Assembly: GCA_900550835.1 (NCBI GenBank)
Contig: URTP01000043.1
Location: forward strand, 1-13,107
Reading direction: 5' to 3'
Length of the DNA: 13,107 bases
Origin: an uncultured Collinsella sp.
GTDB taxonomy: Bacteria; Actinomycetota; Coriobacteriia; Coriobacteriales; Coriobacteriaceae
The position numbers were made by a program, and so were the translations under genes. Below are positions 5,782-12,204 of the stretch, piece after piece (positions within the stretch are counted from its first letter, which is position 1; every line of letters starts with the position of its first letter). A model generated the notes under the pieces. That model was not told the DNA's origin, ran no database searches, and saw only the letters and a list, made by a program, of their open reading frames with translations.

Positions 5782-6660
5782 CTATACAAGACCCCAGGTC
5801 TTGACCTCTTGGTCGAGCCAGCCGTCGGCCAGGCGATCGCAAATCACCTGATCGACCACGGCCGAAAGGTCGCAGCCCTTCTTGGTCGCCACGCCGTAGC
5901 CCTGCTCGCCAAACTTGACCTCGGGCTGCAGCAGCTCAACGGTCTCGTTCATGTAACCGGCCAGCGTGGAGCGGTCCATGGCAAAGACGTCGATATTGCC
6001 GGCGTCGAGCGAGCTCTTGATGATGGGGTAGCCGCTAAAGGCCCTAAACTCGGGCTTGCAGCTAAAGCCGTTGTCCTTGATCATCTGCTCGATCAGGCCC
6101 TGCGTGGTGGCACCCTGGCTCACGCCGATGACCTTGCCGTCCAGGTCCTCAATCGAGGTAAAGCCCGAACGCTTCTTGACCATGAGTCCAACGTAGTCGG
6201 TGCGGTACGGCGTCGAGAAATCCCAGCTCTTCTTGCGCTCGTCGGTGATGGTGTAGGTCGCCGCGACCACGTCGAGTTGGCCGTTATCGATCAGCGGGCC
6301 GCGTGTCTTGGGCGTTACGTCGGTAAACTCGACAAGCTCCTGGGCGCGGGCCTCCTTATAGCTCACGCCAAAGACGGCAGCGGCGATCTGGTAGCACAAA
6401 TCGACTTCCATGCCCTCAAAGCGTCCCTTGGCGGTGTCGTAATAGCCGTAACCGGGAACATCCTTCTTAACGCCGGCATTCAGATGGCCACGCGACTTGA
6501 TGGCCGCAAGCTTGGACCCCTTGTCGGAGCCCTCGCTGCTGGTGGAGTTGCCGCAACCGGTAAGCGCGGTCCCCGTCAGCGCAAGCATGCCGGCGCCAGC
6601 CAGCTGCAAAAAGTGACGGCGCGACACGGCCGCCCTCGTCATATCCGTCATGTCCATCAC
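5782..6660 (-). CDS. Amino-acid ABC transporter substrate-binding lipoprotein
   Basis: A 292-residue solute-binding protein of family 3 (glutamate/glutamine/polar amino acids). The N-terminus carries a twin-arginine motif SRRHFLQLAG (13-22), a hydrophobic stretch, and a lipobox LTGC with Cys36 as the likely lipidated residue. This points to export, possibly by the Tat route, and membrane anchoring. GRFEGMEVDLCYQIAAAVFG, DVVAATYTITDERKKSWDFS and TDYVGLMVKK are typical domain I/II landmarks. Several Met codons are possible starts (residues 1, 2, 4 and 7). A GGTGAT that can pair with 16S rRNA lies just before Met4, so Met4 is a real alternative. The gene follows the ATPase gene by 5 bases. Exact ligand unknown. 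Confidence 0.93.
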   Translation of the reverse strand: MMDMTDMTRAAVSRRHFLQLAGAGMLALTGTALTGCGNSTSSEGSDKGSKLAAIKSRGHLNAGVKKDVPGYGYYDTAKGRFEGMEVDLCYQIAAAVFGVSYKEARAQELVEFTDVTPKTRGPLIDNGQLDVVAATYTITDERKKSWDFSTPYRTDYVGLMVKKRSGFTSIEDLDGKVIGVSQGATTQGLIEQMIKDNGFSCKPEFRAFSGYPIIKSSLDAGNIDVFAMDRSTLAGYMNETVELLQPEVKFGEQGYGVATKKGCDLSAVVDQVICDRLADGWLDQEVKTWGLV

Positions 6661-6665
6661 CGCGC

Positions 6666-7397
6666 CTAGTGCAGAATCTTGGACAGGAACTCGCGGCAGC
6701 GCGGGTTCTCGGGGTTATCGAAGAAGTGCTCGGGCGTGCCCTCCTCCAGAATGCGGCCGTCCTCCATAAAGATGACGCGGTCGGCCACCTGGCGCGCAAA
6801 GCCCATCTCGTGCGTCACGCAGATCATGGTGATGTCCTCCTGCGCGAGCTCAATCATAACGTCCAGGACTTCCTGCACCATCTCGGGGTCGAGCGCCGAG
6901 GTCGGCTCGTCAAACAGGATGATGGGCTGCTTGGTGCACAGGGCACGGGCGATAGCGATGCGCTGCTGCTGACCGCCCGAGAGGTTCTGCGGATACTCGC
7001 CGGCCTTATGAGCCATGCCAACGCGCTTGAGCGCGGCGATGGCGATCTCGGTCGCCTCCTCCTTGCTCTTCTTTTGCAGCTTGATGGGCGCGAGTGTCAG
7101 GTTGCCCAGCACCGTCATGTTGGGATACAGGTTGAACTGCTGGAACACCATGGAACTATACTTGCGAGCCATCTCCAGGTGATTCTTTTTGGTGAGCGGC
7201 GTACCGTCGATGATGACTTCGCCCGACGTGGGCTCCTCCAGATAATCGACGCAACGGATGAGTGTCGACTTACCCGAACCGGAAGGCCCGATCATTACGA
7301 GCTTCTCGCCGCGCTTGACGGTGAGGTTGATATCTTTGAGCACATGCAGGTCGCCAAAGTACTTGTTGAGATGCTTGATCTCGATCATGTCTGCCAT
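6666..7397 (-). CDS. glnQ: Polar amino-acid ABC transporter ATP-binding protein, GlnQ-like
   Basis: A 243-residue ATPase that powers the importer encoded by the next three genes. It has Walker A GPSGSGKST (37-45), a Q-loop in VFQQFNLYPNMT (84-95), signature LSGGQQQR (139-146), Walker B LFDEPTSALD (161-170) and switch His196 in VTHEMGF. The motifs and length are typical of GlnQ/GluA proteins. It is the first gene of the operon. The start has GGGAAGGGA a few bases upstream, and a -10-like TACAAT lies about 36 bases further up. No defect is seen. The gluA name of corynebacteria would fit as well as glnQ. Confidence 0.95.
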   Translation of the reverse strand: MADMIEIKHLNKYFGDLHVLKDINLTVKRGEKLVMIGPSGSGKSTLIRCVDYLEEPTSGEVIIDGTPLTKKNHLEMARKYSSMVFQQFNLYPNMTVLGNLTLAPIKLQKKSKEEATEIAIAALKRVGMAHKAGEYPQNLSGGQQQRIAIARALCTKQPIILFDEPTSALDPEMVQEVLDVMIELAQEDITMICVTHEMGFARQVADRVIFMEDGRILEEGTPEHFFDNPENPRCREFLSKILH

Positions 7398-7432
7398 GAA
7401 TGTCCCTTCCCTGCGTTTACACGAGTTGAACT

Positions 7433-7438
7433 ATTGTA
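7433..7438 (-). promoter_or_regulatory. Candidate -10 box TACAAT for the transporter operon
   Basis: On the minus strand TACAAT sits 35 bases before the ATG of the ATPase gene, at a good distance for a short leader ending in the GGGAAGGGA ribosome site. The -35 position holds no good match (CTGCGG or TGCGGA), so strength is uncertain or an activator is needed. Confidence 0.45.
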
Positions 7439-7507
7439 CGGAAAGAACCACGTTTCCGCAGTCCACACTACATCCCCGTAAAGAACCCGCAATCTTCCAC
7501 CCACTCA

Positions 7508-7546
7508 TTGGGCACTCATTTAAGTCCGTCCCCAGTGAGCGCCCAA
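7508..7546 (-). repeat. Dispersed palindromic element, GGGGACGG core variant
   Basis: Arms TTGGGCACTCA (7508-7518) and TGAGCGCCCAA (7536-7546) pair with one mismatch. On the minus strand the centre reads CTGGGGACGGACTTAAA, a variant of the GGGGACAGG core. The arms share no sequence with other family members, but the arm-core-AT-rich-arm layout is the same. Confidence 0.68.
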
Positions 7547-7573
7547 CCGCCCTTGTTGAGCATAAGTCAGCGA

Positions 7574-7672
7574 AAACCCGTACACGCGAGCAAGGTGACG
7601 TGAAATGAAAGGGCGCAGACCTTATGGTCGCGCCCTTGAAATTGAACGTCAGATTGCCGCGTGTACGGGTTT
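7574..7672. repeat. Nested long inverted repeat between yqeY and the transporter operon
   Basis: AAACCCGTACACGCG (7574-7588) is perfectly inverted at 7658-7672. After a one-base bulge the arms continue through CAA, a two-base mismatch and TGACGT to about 7604 and 7642, giving around 30 paired positions. Enclosed is a second hairpin: GGGCGCAGACC (7611-7621) against GGTCGCGCCC (7626-7635) with one bulged base. Read on the minus strand the inner hairpin is followed by TTTCATTTC, so it may end yqeY transcription. Function is unknown; it could be a cruciform, a structured RNA or a remnant mobile palindrome. Confidence 0.65.
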
Positions 7673-7685
7673 GCAGCGTCGAGCC

Positions 7686-7713
7686 GTTACGCGGTTTGGT
7701 AAAACCGCGTAAC
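7686..7713 (-). other. Perfect 12-bp hairpin immediately after the yqeY stop
   Basis: GTTACGCGGTTT (7686-7697) and AAACCGCGTAAC (7702-7713) are perfect inverted arms with a 4-base loop, starting 3 bases after the yqeY stop codon on the minus strand. No T tract follows the stem in that direction, so it is either a weak terminator or a 3'-end stabilising hairpin. Termination may be completed by the second hairpin near 7611-7635. Confidence 0.6.
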
Positions 7714-7716
7714 AAA

Positions 7717-8160
7717 TTACGCGAGTTTAGCTCCGACGATCTTTGCCGCCGCAGGCTTGTCGAAGTTGCCGCCGGTGGCCTTGCCGAGTGCTCCCATGAC
7801 CTGGCCCATCTGCTTCTTGGACGTGGCGCCCAGCTCGGCGATGACCTGCTCGATCAGAGCCTCGAGCTCCTTGCCCGAAACCTGCGCGGGCAGCAGGCTC
7901 TCCAGAATCTTGACCTGCTCGGTCAGGTTGTCGGTACGCTCCTGGTCGGTGCCGGCCTTGATGGACATCTCCAGCGTCTCGCTCGTCTGCTTGATCAGAC
8001 GCTTGATCATGCTGTTGACGTCTTCCTCAGTCACATCGCGGCGCTCGTTGACCTCGATATTCTTCACCTCGGCCTTAACCTGGCGAATGATGGACAGGCG
8101 AACCTTGTCCTTGGCCTTCATGGCCGCGATCATTTCTTTCTGCAGCTCTTCGTTGGTCAT
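7717..8160 (-). CDS. GatB/YqeY domain-containing protein
   Basis: A 147-residue protein matching the YqeY family, a short helical protein related to the C-terminal tail domain of GatB, the tRNA-dependent amidotransferase subunit. Typical landmarks are the N-terminal LQKEMIAAMKAKDKVRLSIIRQ, EEDVNSMIKRLIKQ in the middle, and the C-terminal MGQVMGALGKATGGNFDKPAAAKIV. The family is about 150 residues long and its function is not established; a role in charging or binding tRNA is only suggested. The start at 8160 is chosen because GAGAGGA lies upstream at good spacing, whereas a TTG two codons earlier would directly abut that site. It lies 54 bases after the foldase gene, and the two may be cotranscribed. 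Confidence 0.9.
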   Translation of the reverse strand: MTNEELQKEMIAAMKAKDKVRLSIIRQVKAEVKNIEVNERRDVTEEDVNSMIKRLIKQTSETLEMSIKAGTDQERTDNLTEQVKILESLLPAQVSGKELEALIEQVIAELGATSKKQMGQVMGALGKATGGNFDKPAAAKIVGAKLA

Positions 8161-8183
8161 CTGCAAATCCTCTCTAATAGCGC

Positions 8184-8209
8184 GGGCGGCACTCGCGCGA
8201 GCACCGCCC
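8184..8209 (-). other. GC-rich hairpin between the foldase and yqeY genes
   Basis: GGGCGG (8184-8189) pairs with CCGCCC (8204-8209) around a self-complementary CTCGCGCGAG (8192-8201), with CA on each side unpaired. It fills the 54-base spacer ahead of the yqeY ribosome site and lacks a T tract. It may act as a partial terminator or an mRNA processing or stability element within an operon. Confidence 0.5.
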
Positions 8210-8214
8210 CATGA

Positions 8215-9435
8215 TTACTCAGTCGTCGACGAATCGTCGGTCGAACTCTTGGTGACGCCCTTCAGACTGACGTTGTATGGCACGTCTTTGGGCATGGGGT
8301 TGACGGTGATGTCGGCATCCTTCTTGTACTGCTCCAGCCACTCGCTGTACGCGGTGCTGACCGCTTGCGTCTTCACCACGTTGGAGACGTACTTTTTGAT
8401 GGCCTTGGGCACCTGGTTGATGTCGTCAACCTGATTATCGACATGGAAGTAGTCGGTGCACTTGATGATGTGGTAGCCATAGGTCGACTCGATGACTTCG
8501 CTCACGTCGCCCTTGTTGAGCCCCTCGAGCGCCGTCTGGTAGCTGTCGACAAAGGTGGTGAGCTTATCCCAGCCCACATCGCCCTTCTTCTCCTTGGATC
8601 CGGTGTCCTCGGAGTACTGTTCAACGGCATCCTCAAAGCTCAGCTCACCGGAGTTGATCTTGTCCAGGCACTCCTGCGCCTTGGCCTTGGCGGCAGCCTT
8701 GTCCTCGTCGGAAGCGTCGGAATCAACCTTGATCAGGATGTTCGACGAGCGACGGGCGTCATTGTAGTTGGACAGGTTCTCGTTGATGTAATCGACAATC
8801 TCGCTGTCCTTGGGCTTGCTTGTGGGCGCTACCGCATCCTTAAGCTTTTGCTGCGCCAGGCTCTCCTTGAGCGAGTCCTTGTAGGTGTCCTCGGTGTAGC
8901 CGTAGGTCTTAAGGGTCTTCTTAAAGGCCTTGGCACCGCCCGCGCTCTTGCACGCGTCCTTCCAAGCCTTCTCGACCTCCTCGTCCGACACCGTCACGCC
9001 GTTCTCCTTCTGTGCCTGTTGAAGCAGAATCTGCTGCGTGTAGGAGTCGATGAGTTGCTTGCGGTACTTCTTGGGCGTGAGGTCGTTGTCGACCAGATAC
9101 TGTGCCCAGTCCTTGTCCTTGGTGTAGCCGTAGGACGTGCGCATGCTCATGATCTGCTTGGTCACGGTGTCCTCGGTGAGGTTGGTGCCGTTGATAGCGG
9201 CAGCTACACCGCCGGTAAGGTTGTAGCCCGAGGTATCCTCTGCCTGCGACATCAGGCCGGAGCACGCCATGGCCGAGACGGAAAGCAGCATTGCCAGCAC
9301 GCCGATGACCACCAGAACGATCTTGACGGTCTTGGACACGCGGGTCTTGCGCTGCTTCTTGCGAGAGCTGGAGGCGGCGCGAGCCTGCTGCTCGGGCGTC
9401 GGCTCGGGTGCGGGGTTCTTTTTCTTATTTGCCAT
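8215..9435 (-). CDS. Membrane-anchored peptidyl-prolyl isomerase/foldase, PpiC/PrsA/SurA-like
   Basis: A 406-residue protein that probably helps exported proteins fold outside the membrane. The start at 9435 has AAAGG upstream; an in-frame extension to 9534 would translate the repeat array and is rejected. Residues 1-36 form a Lys/Arg/Pro-rich cytoplasmic tail and about 37-57 a membrane helix. This ends in MAC (Cys58), which is only a poor lipobox (AMAC), so a membrane anchor is more likely than a lipoprotein. A SurA/trigger-like helical chaperone region follows (about 75-215). A parvulin rotamase domain (about 220-330) runs from SSNILIKV through GDVGWDKL to YGYHIIKCTD. The tail is rich in Ser/Thr/Asp. 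The length and layout fit SurA_N plus rotamase proteins of Gram-positive bacteria. Confidence 0.9.
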   Translation of the reverse strand: MANKKKNPAPEPTPEQQARAASSSRKKQRKTRVSKTVKIVLVVIGVLAMLLSVSAMACSGLMSQAEDTSGYNLTGGVAAAINGTNLTEDTVTKQIMSMRTSYGYTKDKDWAQYLVDNDLTPKKYRKQLIDSYTQQILLQQAQKENGVTVSDEEVEKAWKDACKSAGGAKAFKKTLKTYGYTEDTYKDSLKESLAQQKLKDAVAPTSKPKDSEIVDYINENLSNYNDARRSSNILIKVDSDASDEDKAAAKAKAQECLDKINSGELSFEDAVEQYSEDTGSKEKKGDVGWDKLTTFVDSYQTALEGLNKGDVSEVIESTYGYHIIKCTDYFHVDNQVDDINQVPKAIKKYVSNVVKTQAVSTAYSEWLEQYKKDADITVNPMPKDVPYNVSLKGVTKSSTDDSSTTE

Positions 9436-9502
9436 AGTTGGCCTTTCGCATAACGAATCGAACAAACGCCATTGTGTCACAACGCAGCCCCCGCGGCACG
9501 CT

Positions 9503-9647
9503 TGGTGCATTGGGGACAGGTTAATCTGCACCATTTTGGTGCAAAGGGGACAGCTCTGGCAGCCGGCAGTTAGGGACGTTCCTTTTCTGCCGACAGTTAG
9601 GGACAGTCCCCAAGTGCCGGCACATAAGGAACGTCCCTAGGTGCCGG
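9503..9647. repeat. Tandem chain of five GGGAC-core palindromes
   Basis: Five cores lie in 145 bases: GGGGACAGG (9512-9520), GGGGACAG (9546-9553), GGGACGTTCC (9573-9582), GGGACAGTCCCC (9600-9611) and, inverted, GGAACGTCCC (9628-9637). They alternate with inverted arms that neighbours share: TGGTGCA (9503-9509), TGCACCA (9527-9533), TGGTGCA (9537-9543), CGGCAG (9564-9569), CTGCCG (9587-9592), CCGGCAC (9617-9623) and GTGCCGG (9641-9647). The chain fills the spacer between the EIIA-like gene's stop and the foldase gene, so it could end EIIA transcription and also lies upstream of the foldase promoter region. No promoter could be picked out confidently. Confidence 0.75.
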
Positions 9648-9659
9648 TTTAGCCCCACC

Positions 9660-10124
9660 TTAGAAGTGACGGCGGATGGCGTCGACCATGCCCTGGGGCG
9701 TGGTCTGGCCGAGCACGTCGGCTGCGGCATCGGCGTCCATAAAGATATTCATGAGCGCCTGCAGGGCCTCGACCTGGCCGCCCGGCTCGGCAATGCCCAG
9801 GTTGATGACGATCTGCGCCGGCACCGGAGCGCCCATGCCAGCCATAGCGTTAAATATCAAGGGCGCGGCGGGCTTCACCACCGCGATATAGGGCTTGGCC
9901 ACAAACCCCGGATCGGTATGCGGAATGGCAATGTTTACCGCCGGCATGGCAAGACCCGTGGGATAGGCATCCTCGCGCGTGCGAACGGCGTCGAGCCAAC
10001 CGTCGGCAATGTAGCCGCGCGGAGCAAGCTCACTCTCGAGTTGCGCAAACACCTCACCCGGCGTCGCACACTCCCAATCAAAAAACACCAGCTCAGGCGT
10101 AAACAGCGCTTCGTTATCCGCCAT
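9660..10124 (-). CDS. PTS sugar transporter EIIA domain protein (fructose/galactitol type)
   Basis: A 154-residue single-domain protein of the PTS EIIA type 2 family, which takes phosphate from HPr and passes it to an EIIB. The segment REDAYPTGLAMPAVNIAIPHTD (50-71) is the family hallmark, with His69 in IPHTD as the likely phosphorylated residue. The whole domain is present (ELVFFDWE at the start, QALMNIF and GMVDAIRR at the end), similar in length to GatA-like EIIA proteins. The Shine-Dalgarno GAGAGGTGAG is close to the ATG. No EIIB or EIIC gene is adjacent: it stands alone between purN and the foldase gene, so it may serve a distant transporter or have a regulatory role. A palindromic core lies directly upstream. 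Confidence 0.88.
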   Translation of the reverse strand: MADNEALFTPELVFFDWECATPGEVFAQLESELAPRGYIADGWLDAVRTREDAYPTGLAMPAVNIAIPHTDPGFVAKPYIAVVKPAAPLIFNAMAGMGAPVPAQIVINLGIAEPGGQVEALQALMNIFMDADAAADVLGQTTPQGMVDAIRRHF

Positions 10125-10144
10125 GCGCTCACCTCTCTCACCTA

Positions 10145-10169
10145 GTCATTCAGGAACGTCCCCGATGAC
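10145..10169 (-). repeat. Short palindromic element, GGGGACGTTCC core
   Basis: GTCAT (10145-10149) and ATGAC (10165-10169) flank GGAACGTCCCC (10153-10163), which is GGGGACGTTCC on the minus strand. It lies 20 bases upstream of the EIIA-like start codon, between it and the purN terminator. The arms are short, but the core matches copies at 9573 and 9628. Confidence 0.6.
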
Positions 10170-10174
10170 CACCC

Positions 10175-10217
10175 AAAACAAAAGGTGGCCACGCGCGCCT
10201 TGGCGCCAATGACCACC
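10175..10217 (-). terminator. Intrinsic terminator after purN
   Basis: On the minus strand GGTGGTCA (10217-10210) pairs with TGGCCACC (10191-10184), 8 bp with one G-T wobble, around an 18-base loop containing the palindrome TTGGCGCCAA. TTTTGTTTT (10183-10175) follows directly. It lies 32 bases past the purN stop and separates the purine genes from the EIIA-like gene. ATGACCACCC occurs on both sides (10165-10174 and 10209-10218). Confidence 0.8.
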
Positions 10218-10249
10218 CTGACCACTCAACTAAATTGTACTGTGCACCG

Positions 10250-10951
10250 CTAGCCGCGAGGCGCGTCAATTGCGACCTTGCCGCTCTCCAGCACGTGGAC
10301 GCGGCCGTCGGCGAGCATTTGCACGACCTCGGGATACAGCACGTGCTCAATCGCGTGGATGTGCTCCTCGAGCGTGTCGACATCCCAGCCCTCCTCGACA
10401 GCCAGCGCACGCTGGGCGATGATGGGACCGTTGTCGTAGACCTCGTTGGCAAAATGCACAGTCACGCCAGTTACCTTGACGCCGCGCGCAAAGGCATCGT
10501 CAATCGCATGCGCACCGGTAAAGCTCGGCAGCAGCGCCGGATGCAAGTTGACCACGCGGTTGGGAAACGCCGCCAGCAGAGGCGTGTGCACCATGCGCAT
10601 GTAGCCGGCCATGACCACATACTCGCAGCCGCGCTCGAGCAGCTCGTGCGCGATGATCTCGTCGGCGGCGATGGGGTCGGCATAGACATCCTTGGACAGC
10701 GTGAGCGTCTGGATGCCCGCGCACTCAGCGCGCTGCAAACCCTTAGCCGAAGGACGGCTCGACACCACAAGCTCAATCGAAGCGTTGAGCTTGCCGGCGG
10801 CGATTAGGTCGATCAGCGCTTGCAGATTGGTGCCGGAGCCGCTGATGAGCACACCGATCTTAAGCGGCTCGGCCGTATCGGTGGCGGTCGGACGGGTATA
10901 GGGCACAAAGTCCAGGCCCTCGGCGGCAGCCATCTGCTCGTTAGCGCTCAT
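10250..10951 (-). CDS. purN: Phosphoribosylglycinamide formyltransferase
   Basis: This enzyme transfers a formyl group from 10-formyltetrahydrofolate to GAR, the third step of purine synthesis. In 233 residues the landmarks are LISGSGTNLQALI (35-47), MAGYMRMV (114-121), NLHPALLPSFTGAHA (135-149, with catalytic Asn135 and His137) and HFANEVYDNGPII (166-178, with catalytic Asp173). The fold normally begins near residue 30, so the first 29 residues are an N-terminal extension of unclear value. A later start (Met7) is possible. The ATG overlaps the end of purM by 11 bases, which supports the early start through translational coupling. A terminator follows. Confidence 0.95.
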   Translation of the reverse strand: MSANEQMAAAEGLDFVPYTRPTATDTAEPLKIGVLISGSGTNLQALIDLIAAGKLNASIELVVSSRPSAKGLQRAECAGIQTLTLSKDVYADPIAADEIIAHELLERGCEYVVMAGYMRMVHTPLLAAFPNRVVNLHPALLPSFTGAHAIDDAFARGVKVTGVTVHFANEVYDNGPIIAQRALAVEEGWDVDTLEEHIHAIEHVLYPEVVQMLADGRVHVLESGKVAIDAPRG

Positions 10952-12044
10952 CGGAGTACACGACCTTACCGGAACCCTCGACGCACTCGCCCACGCGGAA
11001 CGGCTTCTCGCCCAGCGCGACCAGGGCCTCGGTAACCGCGGCCTCGTCCTCGGGGGCGACGATCAGGCACAGGCCAACGCCCATGTTGAAGGTCTTGCAT
11101 GCCTCGTTGGGGGCGAGCTCGGCCTGGCGCGACACGTAGGTGATGACGGGAGGAACGTCCCAACCCATCTCGGCGCCGTTGCGGGTGACCACGGCGTCAA
11201 CGTCGTCGGCGAGCGCGCGGTTGAGGTTCTCGGTAATACCGCCGCCGGTGATGTGGGCGATAGCATGCACGTTGGCGCCGCCGCGCAGCAGCTCAAGAAT
11301 CGGCTTCACATAAATGCGCGTGGGGGCCAGCAGGGCGTCAGCCAGCGAAGCGCCACCGAGCTCCTCGAGCGGACGGCTCAGCTCCTCGGCCTTAGCGGCG
11401 GCCTCGGGCGTGCCCGGCTTGATGCCGTCGACGCCGATGACCTTGCGCACGAGCGAGTAGCCGTTGGAGTGCACGCCGGTGGAAGGCAGGCCCAGGATCA
11501 CGTCGCCGGGGCGGACGTTTGCGGGGTCGAGCATCTTGGGACGGTCGACGACGCCCACGGTAAAGCCGGCGAGGTCGTAGTCGGCCGGAGCCATGACGCC
11601 CGGGTGCTCGGCCATCTCGCCGCCCACGAGCGCGCAGCCCGCGAGCTTGCAGCCGTCGGCCACACCCTTGATAATCTTTGCCATGTGCTCGGCCTCTATG
11701 TGACCGATGGCGACGTAGTCCAGGAAGAACAGCGGCTCGGCGCCCGAAGCCAAAATGTCGTTGACGCACATAGCGACCAGATCCTGGCCCACCGTCTCGT
11801 GACGGTCCATGATCTGGGCGAGCACGAGCTTGGTGCCCACGCCGTCGGTACCGCTGATCAGGATCGGGTCTTCCATATCCTTAAGCGCGGCGGCCGAGAA
11901 CAGGCCACCAAAGCCACCGATGCCGCCGATAACTTCGGGACGATTGGTGTCCTTGACCATCTGCTTAATCGCGTCGACGGCGCGACCGCCCTCGGCGGTA
12001 TCGACGCCGGCGTCCTCGTACGTCACATGCTTGCTGTCGCTCAT
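10941..12044 (-). CDS. purM: Phosphoribosylformylglycinamidine cyclo-ligase (AIR synthetase)
   Basis: This enzyme uses ATP to close FGAM into AIR, the fifth step of purine synthesis, as a cytoplasmic dimer. Landmarks in its 367 residues are YEDAGVD at the N-terminus, the Gly-rich GGIGGFGGLF (40-49), ISGTDGVGTKL (63-73, ATP/phosphate binding), CVNDILASGAEPLFFLDY (93-110), ALVGGEMAEHPG, LPSTGVHSNGYSLVRK and HITGGGITENL. It is slightly longer than the E. coli enzyme (about 345). The start has AGGAAGG upstream. Its end overlaps purN, and purF lies upstream on the same strand beyond a 157-base spacer. Confidence 0.97.
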   Translation of the reverse strand: MSDSKHVTYEDAGVDTAEGGRAVDAIKQMVKDTNRPEVIGGIGGFGGLFSAAALKDMEDPILISGTDGVGTKLVLAQIMDRHETVGQDLVAMCVNDILASGAEPLFFLDYVAIGHIEAEHMAKIIKGVADGCKLAGCALVGGEMAEHPGVMAPADYDLAGFTVGVVDRPKMLDPANVRPGDVILGLPSTGVHSNGYSLVRKVIGVDGIKPGTPEAAAKAEELSRPLEELGGASLADALLAPTRIYVKPILELLRGGANVHAIAHITGGGITENLNRALADDVDAVVTRNGAEMGWDVPPVITYVSRQAELAPNEACKTFNMGVGLCLIVAPEDEAAVTEALVALGEKPFRVGECVEGSGKVVYSDER

Positions 12045-12161
12045 CTGAGCCTTCCTCTCCCACTACCGTCGCGCCGCGCGGGCGCCAAACGGTGCTCATA
12101 ATTGCGTTCATTTCGGCGTGTGCCATAACAGCACCCGCCGTCATATCAACAAAACAGCAGG

Positions 12162-12204
12162 TAAAACCTACCAAAATATACCTGTCCCCATATGGCAGGT
12201 TTTA
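12162..12204 (-). repeat. Dispersed palindromic element, GGGGACAGG core (copy A3), containing the purF stop
   Basis: On the minus strand it begins with TAAAACCTGCC (12204-12194), whose first three bases are the purF stop codon. It continues through GGGGACAGG and an AT-rich stretch and ends GGTAGGTTTTA (12172-12162). It matches the element after pth at 37 of 43 positions, in the same orientation relative to its gene. Arm position 9 against position 35 is mispaired in both copies but with different bases. Confidence 0.82.

Noticed and set aside
5757..5789. TTG start 11 codons upstream for the first permease
   Set aside because: That segment contains the strong AAGGAAGGAA ribosome site for the ATG at 5756 and overlaps the end of the binding-protein gene.
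7686..7713. Possible tRNA gene or attachment-site remnant near the yqeY stop
   Set aside because: It is a simple perfect hairpin with no cloverleaf, anticodon arm or TPsiC motif.
9436..9534. N-terminal extension of the foldase reading frame by 33 codons
   Set aside because: It would translate the repeat array, has no ribosome site, and the Lys-rich tail plus membrane helix starts naturally at 9435 behind AAAGG.
10234..10239. TACAAT on the minus strand as a promoter for the EIIA-like gene
   Set aside because: No -35 partner, and it lies upstream of the purN terminator, which would stop most transcripts before the gene.
11153..11162. GGAACGTCCC core match inside purM
   Set aside because: It encodes the conserved WDVPP stretch of PurM and has no complementary arms; treated as a chance match.
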